A stretch of DNA of 64,000 nucleotides, from contig NC_088178.1 of the NCBI RefSeq assembly GCF_028769735.1, forward strand, positions 11,868,857 through 11,932,856. Direction: 5' to 3'. A program made the position numbers and the translations under genes. The stretch comes from Zonotrichia leucophrys gambelii. Its lineage: Eukaryota > Chordata > Aves > Passeriformes > Passerellidae. The stretch's first letter is position 1. Each line of letters starts with the position of its first letter. Below are positions 24,001 through 35,745 of this stretch, piece by piece. The notes below the pieces were generated by a model. The model did not search any database. It was not told the DNA's origin and saw nothing but the letters and a program-made list of their open reading frames with translations.

Positions 24001-25827
24001 GGGAAGTTTGTTTTACAGAAATAAGAACAAGAGGAAGAATTTCAACCCTGGGGAAGAATTTGCATATAATTCCAAGAATTCACTTGAGGGATAAATTCTG
24101 AGTTTAAAACAAAACAAAATCTTACAAAATGAGCACCTCCAGGCTAACTGACCAAAGAAGAAATAAAAAACAGAAATAAACTTTCTGGGTTTGTATGTCC
24201 ACCACTTTTATACCCTTCTGGTCTTCTATGTCTCTTACCATAAATTACTCCTCCCTGCTTGCTATTCCTAAATCTCATTAGTGTTCACTTGTTAATTCCT
24301 CATTAGTTGTCTCATTTCTTTGACCAATGTTGGGAGTACTTTAGAAAGGCTCATTTAGATGAGGTGGTGTGGACTTACTCTTCAGCAGCCTTTGCTTAAA
24401 AAGAAAATTATTACTGCCAGAGTAACCCCAATGTAGTTGTAGATAGGGGCACAAAATATGAATCCACTAAGTCTGTCTTTCCTTCTGCAACCTCACCAAA
24501 AGTAAAAGAGGACTTGCTCAATGATTCTAAATTTACATGATGTAAAACTTGTGATTACCACAGTCAAAGGAAGGGGCTTCAGTGATCTATCCCAAGGCCA
24601 CAGGAGATAACAGGGTTTCAGTCTCTTGGGCAATTATAGCTTCTAACAGAAAACAATGGCTATTAGTGAGGCATAATGTGCAAAACTGCTCATCACACCC
24701 GGGAGAAAGATAGCTTGGTGAGCTGAGTCCCAGCACTTAAAACCTTGAGTCCTCTCAGATTACACCTCACTTAGTACATAGCTAAAATGAAATTCTTCTG
24801 TAGTTCTAAAGGCACTAATTGGCAGCAGTGAAAATTCTAGGAAAGATTACAAAATAATGAGAAAAAACCCACCAAAGAAAAAAGGCCTGAAACAACAATT
24901 TGCCCTGAATGTAGTTAGAAAAGTATCAGATTGAAACTGTAACCTGCCACAGCTTAAGAAGAATGCTTTTTTAGTAATACTGTTCCTGATTATTCCTCTC
25001 ATTACTCACTGAACTGTTTAAGATAGCATGATCTAGCCTGAGAAAATCCTGGCTTGCCTTCCTTGCAAAAGCAGGTGCAGACATCAAAAACATTGTAAAA
25101 TCTCTTTGACAGAAAGAACACTGAAATATATTACTGAACTCACAGCCATTCTCACACTAGCCTAAGGTCACCTATGTGGGGCATTGGCAAGAAAATCTGG
25201 TTTAATTCCAATTAGCTCAGAACAGGGAGGTGATCAGTCAGAATCAAGTGCAAAAACCCAGTGTTGTAATGAACATGGAGCTCTAGCCATGTAGTCCTAG
25301 CTGACACTGTTCTGGTCACACCAGAGCTAGAATTTGCTAGCCAACATAAAGATTTGGTTCCTTTGACACACCATTTATGTTTGAAGCAGTATGTTGATGT
25401 AATGTCTGTTTCTTTAGAGAGAACTAGAGGTGAAACTCCAACCTGTGTTTTGTAAATTCTTAGAAAGTCATCACTGCCAAAAGCCTTATTTAGGAAATAT
25501 CAGGCACATGACTCACTTCTAGTCCTTGTTTCACTAATTCAGATACACTGTGAAGGAAGGAGTCCCTCAACAGCACAAATTTTTTTCATACTGCTAAGGC
25601 ATTGTTCTTTTCAAAAGCAGTATTAGCTGAGAGCCACTGGTAGAAGGGTTTATTTTTGGACAATCTCTCCAACTTTCACTAAATCATTGCCACAGTTTCA
25701 TGTAAAAGCTAAAATAATGCCTAAAAATTACATTTGTTTTATAAATGAGCTTTACTGCTTGGAACTATTGAACCCTCATCATACAGCTGAGCCAGGCACA
25801 GAGCAGTTCTTAGACACCAAAAGTGGC
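21006..25827. other. Intergenic, no gene recognised
   Basis: AT-rich DNA between the CR1 copy and the local duplication. Short open frames only. No repeat family or exon could be named with confidence. Confidence 0.45.
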
Positions 25828-26372
25828 ATTCCCGGGTACTGGAGCCCCCCCAGACTTGAAACTAGAAAATAACCTTGCTCTGGAAATCGTGTATATTTCT
25901 CAGAACACCACACTGTGCAGGTAATAGTGAGCAGCATTTCATAAAAAATATCTTGTTTTTCATAGAAATTATTCTAGAGGCAAATCTAGACAAATTTTTG
26001 TGGACAAGTTTACCAGAAAAAAAAACTAGACAATAATTCTGAGGAGTTGTTATCTAAAAGATAAATTTGTCTGAAAGATAAATTTGTTATCTAAAAGATA
26101 ATTTTGTTATCTAAAAGATAATTCCCAGGTACTGGAGCTCCTCAGACTGCGGGCCAGGCTTGAAACTAGAAAATAGCCTTGCTCTGGAAATTGTGTATAT
26201 TTCTCAGAACACCACACTCTGCAGGCATTGGTGAGCAGCATTTCCTACAATATCTTGTTTTTCATAGAAATTATTCTAGAGGCAAATCTAGACAATTTTT
26301 TGTGGATAAGTTTACCAGAAAAAGCTAGACAATAACTCTGAGGAGCTGTTATCTAAAAGGTAAATTTGTCTG
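25828..26372. repeat. Local tandem duplication, about 250-bp unit
   Basis: Blocks 25828-26073 and 26121-26372 are alike over their whole length with scattered substitutions and a short indel (extra GC-rich bases near 26148). They start with ATTCCCGGGTACTGGAG and ATTCCCAGGTACTGGAG, a period of 293 bases. Between them lies an expanded 18-20-bp repeat. No known transposon ends are visible, so a segmental slip or unequal exchange is likely. Confidence 0.9.
26046..26120. repeat. Short minisatellite, TTGTTATCTAAAAGATAA unit
   Basis: About four imperfect 17-20-bp units ending the left copy of the larger duplication. The right copy carries only one such unit, so the array grew after or during the duplication. 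Confidence 0.85.
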
Positions 26373-27300
26373 GATTTTAGCCAAGCTGTATAGAAGCTCT
26401 ACACTTTGAGGACAAACAATGCAGGCTAGAATATGTGATTGCTGTAAGCCACTTCTTGATAAAAAGCTAAGGAGCTTTGTTTCACAATATGACTAAAGCA
26501 GAACAGCACTGGGAAAACTGCCTCAGGAAGTCCACACACAATATAAATCATAATCAGATTTTCCATACCTTTCTAGACACAGGAACTCCTAAAATATCAA
26601 GCCAATGAGACTACAAGTTGAATACTAAGCCAATAGATTCTGCAGGCATATTTCTCAAAACAGATCTGTGAGCTACATTTATCAATATTCACCTCTCTGT
26701 AGAGATACCTATTTTATAAGAAAATCTGAGGAACAGTATGGTCTCTTAATGGGATTTCCTGAACAAACCCAAAATGAAATCTAAACTTATTCTCACAAAA
26801 AGCTACCAAAACCTCACCGCAATTTCCAGTAAGTAATAATAAAGATGTATTTTTGGCTCGTGGAGCTTGCTGCTCATCTTTCAGCCTTGCAAATAGTTTA
26901 TTTGTACCTGAACTTGGCTGGAAAGATTACTGCTTTGGTTTATCTACCAAAGTTACTAGTTAGGCTAGTAACTAATATGCATAGAACTCTCTGAGTCAAT
27001 GCCACAGTAATGCTGTGATATGCATAAAACTTTTTTGATCATTCTCAGATATTGTGTATTACAATGAAATTATTTTCTTCATGGAGATTTGCAGGATATT
27101 ATACAACAGAAATACTGTCATGATAATGACATTAACTTTTTTTCATCCACTTTTTTCTTCTTCATATATTGTATCTCTCTAATAAAATACTGGAAAAATT
27201 ATTTCATACCCAACACCTATATGGCACAATAACAGGTAGCACTTTTGCCCTATATTTTTCAAGGAGTATCTCCTCATTTGAATTAAACAGCCTGATGGTC

Positions 27301-27306
27301 TTTAAT
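27301..27306 (-). promoter_or_regulatory. Possible poly(A) signal of the aldo-keto reductase gene
   Basis: ATTAAA on the minus strand about 285 bases after the stop codon of the reductase. It is the first good signal I noticed downstream; an AATAAA occurs further on near 26897. Weakly supported, as no cleavage data are visible. Confidence 0.3.
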
Positions 27307-27590
27307 ATATAAAGGGGTCTGTGGTATAAATAGGAGCCTTTGCATGGACTTCAATGGACTGAGGAACAGTATTTCAGATGGAGATATAAAATCTCTTTGA
27401 GGGTTGTACAAAAGTGTTACCCTCAAAAATATCTTTTGTCTGTTGCCAATGTTAAGGATTTCAAATCAGTGATCATTATCGGCAGACATCACTATCTTGA
27501 GTAGATTCTTACTGCAACCTTCTCTGAGTTAAAATTACATGGTGTGACTCTCTGACTCCTGAGAAAGCAAAGAAAAGCTCAAACCTTGAT

Positions 27591-27686
27591 TCACACAATA
27601 AAACTTGGATCCCAGGAAACATGTCTCCCATCATGCATTCCATTCAGAATTTCAACATCATCTTCTGTTATTGTAAAATCAAACAC
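27591..27686 (-). CDS. Aldo-keto reductase, last coding exon
   Basis: Acceptor CCCACAG precedes GTG TTT GAT; the exon encodes 31 residues (VFDFTITEDDVEIL...) and ends in TGA at 27593-27591. It holds the VFDF start of the barrel's last helix and the variable C-terminal loop that shapes substrate choice in AKRs. It starts in phase 0, matching the previous exon. Confidence 0.92.
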   Translation of the reverse strand: MFDFTITEDDVEILNGMHDGRHVSWDPSFIV

Positions 27687-29812
27687 CTGTGGGAATGCAT
27701 ATACAGTTAACATCATGAGCACAGACAGAATCAACAACCTCAGATATATTCTAGTATTTAACTGATCAAGATTCACTTTCATGTGAGGCCCAATTTTTAT
27801 ATATTCTTCCTTCAGAAAATTCTTATATTTTGTCATAGAAAAATACTCCATCAAGCTGACAGGCTCCATTGGGTCCTTTGCTCCTTTAGTGACTCATGTT
27901 TATTTGTGTTAAGATGGTTTTGCAGCACTCTGGCCTCAGGCAACGATCCAAGACAAGGGTAATATCAAAGCTGGTTTTGACAGCACTCTGTTGTCACTCC
28001 AGAGGTAGGTATAGGAATATCCTGACAGCAATCTCTTTGGGAGAATGAGCTCAGTATTTCACTTACATCCCAATGCTCAGTTTAGAGTGTTACAGTTCTC
28101 TTTCTCAGAACTTTAGACAAAGAGAATTTTTACAAGGTATCAGGACATTCACAAAGCTAACAAGCCAAAGGCTGTGTCTGTCTTTTCTATGACTCTACTT
28201 TGACAAAATTCGCACAAATCAGCTAAATACAGAAAAAGTGCCACAGTGCCTCAGTACTAACTCAAACTGGAAAGCATTCACCTGTCTTCAAACACAAGTT
28301 CTTCCAGCCACTGCCTTCTCCTGTGGCCACACCTGCAATGTGAACGATGGTGTCAGTGCTTTCTTAGAAGGTGTCCTATTGAGACATTATCATCAGGCAG
28401 TTGCTTCTGTTCTCTTTGTCATAGCTCTTCTGTGCTAAATAAAAAGATTCTGTGGAACCTGAACTGTAGCCAAATGAGCTCCTCCCATCCTGCATTATCC
28501 AGCAACCACTGTTCTGGAATGATCCTTGTAGTCAAATCTCATTGCTCTTTCAAGCCTTTTAAGCTTAAGCCAGGGACCAGTCCCGGAACTAGAAACCCTA
28601 TGTTTTATATACTGAGGGTTTAATGAGGACCAACTTGACCAGAAGTGGTAGAGACTCAGGCCAACACAGACTCATGAGGGAAAGAAAAAGAAGGGAGGTG
28701 TGATAAACAACACACAAAGACTGTGCCAGTTCTTTCCTTTCTCCCCCTTAAGTGTTTTAAGTTTGGATTGTAACACATTCCCTGAGTTGTGTGAAATGAA
28801 TTGGGGGTGCCATTGAGTAAACTCTGTAAAAAATGAAATTAATCTGGATTTCAAATATTATTGGGGAAAATAAAAGTATAAGGAAGGATTTTCAAACTGG
28901 TTTTGTTCTCTGATCTGGTTCCCAATACAGCACCACAAGCAGCTGTGCTTGTACCACAGAAGGCGGTGTGAATGTCAGAATAAACAGCCAAGGCAGGAGC
29001 TGTATAAACAGGCATGGCCACCTGCAGAAATTCTCATGTATATTGATTCACACCTCCACACACACACACAGAAGGATAAAAACAGCAGATGGAAGATTCC
29101 TGTCTTCTTGCAAAGTTTCTTCCAGATTTGCCAGTTCATACCCCTATGATATTTTTGGAAAGAAGTTGTGGTTTTGCCTACCCTAAATAAAGAACACTTT
29201 CAGATTAGAGAAATAGAGACCCAAGTAATGAATTAAAACTATTTGGTATGAAAAGAAAATTTAGAAAAGGTGCGAGAGAGGAATCAGACTGCCAATTCTC
29301 ATTCATTTCCACTTTACTTTGTCCAGTCCCTTCATGCTGGGACCTTTTCTGCACATTGAGTAGAAGGAGAAGGTAGGAGAAGAGTCAGGGCAGGTGGACT
29401 GTGATTTCCTTGGAAGGTCTTTATGTTGGAGCTATCCCCAGGTGAGTTTTAAAGCTTTCATAGACTGTTATGCATAGCATCCAAACTCCTTCCATTTGAC
29501 CTATGTGCCAAAAAGAATGTAACCATAGCCAGATTAGGATGTTCTACAATCAGACAGGTAATAACTAGAACTATTAATTACAAAAATCAACTGCAAATTT
29601 CTTTATTCACAGTAATTAGCTCTCCAGGTATTTTCTGATATTTGTGAGTTACAGTTTTTTTCTTACATTGTGGTCATTTCACAATATCCATTTGCCAATT
29701 TTGAATGAGTTACCCCAGTATGAAACTGGTAAGGAAAATGGGAAGGGAACCCAAAATATTAAGAACTCTTACTTGGATGTTAGCCAGGCTTGAGTGCATA
29801 ACCAAATCTTAC

Positions 29813-29872
29813 CTTGCAGTTTTCCTCTATCCGTTCTGCCTTTGTTGACTTTGGAATAGTGACAATCCCATT
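29813..29872 (-). CDS. Aldo-keto reductase, penultimate exon (cofactor-binding)
   Basis: Sixty bases, 20 codons, flanked by TTTACAG and GTAAGA. It encodes NGIVTIPKSTKAERIEENCK, the segment where AKRs bind the adenosine 2'-phosphate of NADPH; the K-S and R residues expected for NADPH preference are present. Phase 0 at both ends, so skipping it would keep frame but destroy cofactor binding. Confidence 0.93.
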
Positions 29873-30411
29873 CTGTAAAGAATTATGCTTCTCATCAATA
29901 AAATTTGCAGATTTTAAGAAAATTATCTATCTTCAAGCCATTACAATGAATTCCTCACACCTTCTGAGGTTCTAATTTCATTTTCTGGGGGACACTGACA
30001 TTTTTCCATGTCATTTGCAGCTGCAGTTACATACACTGTGTTGATTTCCAACACACAACATGGTTTATATCAACTTAATACATTATTTCACTGCTTAGTA
30101 CTTTATATTCAGTGACAGGAATGGAATGATGAGGAATACTGCTTGTAACATCGACTTTGGAAACATTTCTTAGTGGAGGCTCTTATTCTCTACAACCAAA
30201 TTATTTATAATAATTAATATTTGAAATACTGGCATGATTTGTGTACTACATTCTAAACTTCCACTACAGCCACCAGTTTACACAATAACAACATACTGAA
30301 AGCAGAAATATCTTCTGGTATAAATAAATTCTGGTTTGATGCACAAACCCCAAACAATTTGCATTTTTTTCCTGAGAAAGGAGACACATTTTTATTACCA
30401 CCCTTCATTAC

Positions 30412-30594
30412 CTGTATGCTCCAGCGTATGCAAATCTGTGCTGGAGTTCTGCCATACTTCTTTGCCAGCTGAATGACAGTAGGATGGGTGAGTGCTTCAC
30501 CTTTGGCTAAAGGACAGTAGCCTTCAAAAACAATATTTCTGCTCCTACAATAATCAACCAGCTCCTGAGGTCTTTGGAAAGGGTGGTATTCAAC
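30412..30594 (-). CDS. Aldo-keto reductase, fourth visible exon
   Basis: A 183-base exon of 61 codons in phase 0, with acceptor ATCTAAG and donor CAG|GTAATG. It begins VEYHPF, the AKR motif following NQ, and carries YCPLAKGEAL and the PAQICIRW helix, matching barrel strands and helices 6 to 7. The PLAKG segment corresponds to the loop that packs on the cofactor pyrophosphate. Confidence 0.93.
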
Positions 30595-33500
30595 CTTAGA
30601 TAAACAGAAATAAACTCAGTAAAAACCCTGAAAACACATTTTGTGGAAAACATCAATAAAAATGAAAATAATTTCTCTCTTGTTTTAAAAATAGAACATG
30701 AGTAAAGTCACTGTTTCTGGGAAGTAGGCATAAGGTATTAGTTTTAGAAGATACATGAATGGTATTAATCACATATTTTACCAATAATTGGCACAAAAAG
30801 TTAACTGCATTTTGTTTCCCTCAGAAACAAGGCGCAGTTGTCTGCCTGACCTGCAGCTGGACTTTCACTATTGCTCTACTGTTAAGAAATATATACAAAT
30901 GAACAGTGGAAGTCAGCATCAAGTCACCTTTACTGGTACTTTGAGACTACTTTCTCTTCCCCAAATCTATGTCCTTTCCTGCTTCTTTACTAATGAATTC
31001 TTTCTAGTGATCTTTGAGCTGCCCAGGCAAGGGGAGGAGGCTGCGCAGGGGCTGGGTTTGCAAGCGACCAACCAGAACAATTTGCTTAGGGTGAGGACCT
31101 GACCTTGGAAGCAAAGCCTGTTGGCATGGACTGCACATGGCAAATCCTGTGTTCTGTGTGGTGTCACCATCAGCTTGTGCAGGGAAGCAATCACACTGTG
31201 GAACTGAGGTGTGAAGGAGACCCTTTGTAGGAAGGAAGATCACAAATTGCCAAGAACCAGTTAAAAGAGGAAAAGTAACAAGCTACAAAGACACAGTTGT
31301 TGGGAGCAAAAGGAAAAAGAAGTTATTGGATAGTAATCATCTCAGAGGAGAGACATATTCTGGCATGTAGCTAAAACCAGAAATGAAACTCTGTGACATT
31401 CCTTAATAAGTTATTTAAATAAGTATTTCACAGTCTATTCATTGTAAGAAGCACACATTACTCTGCATTTAGATGAAAGTGGGTAGTGTTTGCTTTAACA
31501 AAATACAAAATCATGTGATGCATTTTTGTGACTGGTCATCAGCATTGTTCCAGGGACTGAGCTCTTACGCATTTTGAAGAAAAATACTCTTCTGAGCAAT
31601 CACCTCAATACGTGGAATCTGGAAAATTTCTTCTGCCATAAAGAGGACAAATGAACATTTCCTGTTTCTCATCTTTAGTACATGTTGTCTTTTCAGACAA
31701 CAATAGCCAGGAACAATAGGCTGGCAGTCATTCAACGTGAGCTAAGAAAAAACTGTGCCCCTGGAAGGCTGGGCTGAGTCAGCCTAAAGCTGCTATGATC
31801 TAAATTACTAGGTGGACTCGGGAACAAGGTTCAAGCAGCAGACATCCATGTCTTCTACCTTTGATGTTTCTTGACCTCTGAGTACCCTTTGTATTTCATG
31901 TTTGTATGTGTAAGAGCAGTGCTTAGGTCATACAGTTATTCCCTTGTTTGCACCTGAGCTGGATATGAAATATTCTCATTGTATCTATGCAGAACTATGA
32001 GGGGAGAAGTGAAAGAGCAAGCCAGGTGTTTTACTGGATTAGTAAAAGAGTAATAAGCAATTCTAGCAGATGTTCTTTATAGTAAGTATAGCAAATAACG
32101 CAGTTCAAAAATATTAAATAAAAAATTATGTATTTAGGACCAAATGAAACATCTGCAGTGCCTCTATGGCATCATGTGACTTATTCAGCATTTATTACTA
32201 ATTAAACTGCAAGTAGAATTTACCTGCTGGTCTAATAAGACTCCAGGCAGCACAGTTTCAGGTTACAGCAGGAATGTTTAAATCAAGAGCAGTATGCTGA
32301 GGTATCACCTGAAAGCTTCACAAGCAGAATACATAGCAACAACTACTTCCCCCCTGAAAAGATCATACTTTGTGCCTTTCACTGAATCCAGAGGCTCCCA
32401 AATTTTGTGAATTGTATTTTTGACATTTTGGTACATGCAGTTTTGTGTTAGTAGAAGCACGTATTTTTCTTCTTAAATATATTACTAAAATAATCAAATG
32501 CATCAAATAAAATAAGCATCTTGGAATTTTTATTTCTTTTAATTAAAACACTCTGGAAGGTTTTAGCAGCATCTGCAAGGTACGAGGATCCTGAGCTACA
32601 AGAGGCATAAGGTGAGTGATCAACATATCCTTCCCCTCAAAATAACAATTCTTGCTTCCTGTCTTGCCCCACCCTTGCTATTTTTGTCATCAGACGTTTT
32701 CAGGCAAGGGCCGTCTGTCACATAATGGCAGAGGAAGATCTTGATCTTTTCTGGCACCCTACCCTGATTGACTGGCATGTAAAAACTGGCATCTGGTTAA
32801 CAGAACAGTTTGCAGCTCACATTACAGAACTTCACAGCTGCTGCATGCCCAGCCACAGGGGACCTCCAACCAAAGCACTGGTTTTTTTACAACAGTCATA
32901 GCAAATGGGGAAAAGCTGAGCCTAATAACAACCCTTACACATGGCCCTAGAAAGTCAGACCTCAGATGATGCACAGAGGCCTTACCTCCTTCCACCCTGC
33001 TGCAGTCCTTTACACATGATAAAGTTTCTGCACATCTGGAATTCAGTAATTTTCTCAATGGCAATGCTGTCTTACAATTTTTTCTCTTTATGAAACTGAA
33101 ATACAAGCCTATGAGTACTTTCTGTATAGAAGAACAGTTTGAGTTTCTGTACAAAGGTGTTGTTTTCTAATGTCTTATATGCATTTCTACCTTGTACAAA
33201 TTTACACAGTAGAGCTCAATATTAGTGCAATATCAACAATGTAAGTAAATCTCTCTGAGGTCACTACACAGTAATTCACACTTCTCCAGGACTGGAAAAA
33301 TATTGAATTCTATTGAATTCCTCTACTGAATTCCTAAATGGAATTCACAGAGGAACAGCTTATATTTGGGTTCAGTGCATCACATTAGTAAATGAAACAT
33401 ATATATTTGTTAAGTACTTATAAAATATTTATTTTCCCCCTGAGTAACAGGGCAATGAACCTTTAGAGAGATTTCAAAGATTTCTTTGAGCCTAAATCCA

Positions 33501-35653
33501 AACTTGCTACTGCCAAGTCAATTACAAAACTCTGGCACACAAACCTGGAACTAGGTTGTAAGTTTCACTCTATATGATGCTAGAATAAAGTACCATCATT
33601 TTACAGTGTTTACAAGTACTTTTAACAGTATATTGAAATTTTAAAAGGTGCTTACTTATTAATAAATAACTCAGCAATACTATATTCTTGAAAAGACAGG
33701 CCTTGTCTGCTTCTTTAAAAGACAATACTGTTTTTTTCCCAGGAACTGAGAAGAAAGGCAGTACTTGAAACTTGGTTAGTAAAACAGAAGTATTGCTTAT
33801 TTCTCCTGCCTTCCTACTTTCTCCCTTTCACAGAAAAAAACCCCAACTTTCAATTTTAACATCATAAGGGGACTGTTGTAATTGTAACACTCTTAACTCT
33901 AAAAGGGACATATTTTTCCTCCACTTGTTTCTTCAATATTTAGACTTTGTATCCAATGACTGTTTGCAAATGTTTTATATTTAGTAAGCCCATTGAAACA
34001 GCACACTATTTTATTCATAAATATAGTGGAAAAACTGTGTTATAAATTGTGAACAGTAAAATAAGAACTCAGTACAGCATTTCCATTTTGAATTTAGAAA
34101 TTCATTATTTATTTGATGGTACTTAAGTAATCTTACCATCAGACTCATTAACTCTCCAAGATCAAGCAAGAAACAGAATACATACTTTTTTGAGGATAAG
34201 CTGAAGTATGCTTTATAAAACTCCTTTAACTCTAAAAATATGAATTAATGCTATAACAAAACTGTTTTAGGTGGAGCACTTGGCAATGGTATGGGTAATT
34301 CACTGTTGGTTTTTGTTTTCAATTCACAACTGCTGTGTAGCATCTCAAAGAAATTACCAGCAGGGGCCCTCTCCCACCCCTCAATATCACCACCACCTCA
34401 ACTTTTTGTATCCTCTTTTTAGCCTCAGAAAAAGCAAATAGCACCAAGAAACAGCTTGTGGCCATGAACACTATTGAAAAAGTAAGACTGGTAACATTTG
34501 ACACTGTGAGTAAGAGGAAATTTCAAAACAAAATCACTATTTTTTCCTTGAAGTGATTTAGTAGAAAACTGAAAAGCTACTATTATTTAACAGGCAGTTA
34601 CAATTCATGCCAAACTCTAGTAAGTCTTTGTAGATGTGTTATTCTTGAACCTTGGTAAATTCACCAATTACTAAACAGTCATCAACCTGCCCACCTTAAC
34701 ATATATTTCCATGGTTTATTTTGAATAACTGGATTTAAATATTGTATATGGGTTTAGGCTTATTTAAAATTAATTAATTGCCCTTCAGTAACCTTTAGTA
34801 TAGTGGACAGCTAAAATCAGAGTTGTTTGGTTCTGACAGTCACACTCTGGCAACACTTTTATAGCTGTTAATGACATTAAACCATAAACAGCTGTCAGAA
34901 ATCCTGACCACCTGTACAAAGGGGAAAGCCTGTGCCTGCACTCCATCCATTGCAGTTCCCACATCCATGTCAGCACACACACACACTATCTGCAGGAGGT
35001 GGAAGCAATGGGAGCATGAACTTCCAGCACAGCTGTAGGCAGAACCTGCAACAAGGGAACATTTGTCGAGTGTCCTGGCAGCCTGCCGGTACGTAGGTGG
35101 CCATCCTAGATCTGCCTAGGGCAGCAAAAACATTCTGCAGGGCTGTCACAGCACCTGCCTAAAGCAGGAGCTCACTGAATTCATGTGAACTAGGAAATGA
35201 GGGGGGAGCAAGGGAAGGGCATCCTTACATGGAGATGTAATTAACTGACTCAGTGTTGCTTACAGGAACACAAAAGTATTCAAACAGAGGCTTTCCAAAA
35301 ACTGGTTTGCTCTGAAGATGCTAAATGTTCTGCGATTCTGGAATTTTACTTCTAAACGGTTTTATCACCAAAAAACTGTCACAGGGACCATTTGTTTGTC
35401 TGTGTACCCAGACACAAACAAGTAGCCTGGGAGAGAAACTGGGTGGGGAAATTTGAGGAAGAACTTCCCTACCCTTCGGGTCATCTTCCGGAATGGTTTT
35501 CAATACGCAAATAGAAATGAAAAAAGAAATTGGATGACTAAAGCAATACTTGGGTGTAGCCTTTCATACATAGGAGTGGGGAGGAGGTTGCTAACCAAAA
35601 AAACCAAAGTGAAAATTCAAACCCAGATACTTTAAATACATGTATCCACTCAC
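30595..35653 (-). other. Aldo-keto reductase intron, no gene inside
   Basis: About 5.1 kb of AT-rich DNA between the third and fourth visible exons. Four GAATTC sites cluster at 33304-33345, part of a degenerate short repeat. No independent gene recognised. Confidence 0.6.
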
Positions 35654-35745
35654 CTGATTAACATGTGGAGTAATCACACAGTCCTCCTTTAGTTGCTCAA
35701 GATGGCTGATAAGAAAATTGCTTACGCCAATTGATTTACATAAAC
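35654..35745 (-). CDS. Aldo-keto reductase, third visible exon
   Basis: Ninety-two bases between acceptor TTTCTTTAG and donor CAG|GTGAGT. Taking one base from the exon before, it reads GLCKSIGVSNF and ends CVITPHVNQ. The SIGVSNF motif is an AKR signature (family signature 2 region), with S-N of the nicotinamide-contacting strand. It starts in phase 1 and ends in phase 0. Confidence 0.93.

Noticed and set aside
29057..29070. Short (CA)7 run, and similar runs near 15790 and 34974
   Set aside because: Too short to be notable; ordinary microsatellite seeds.
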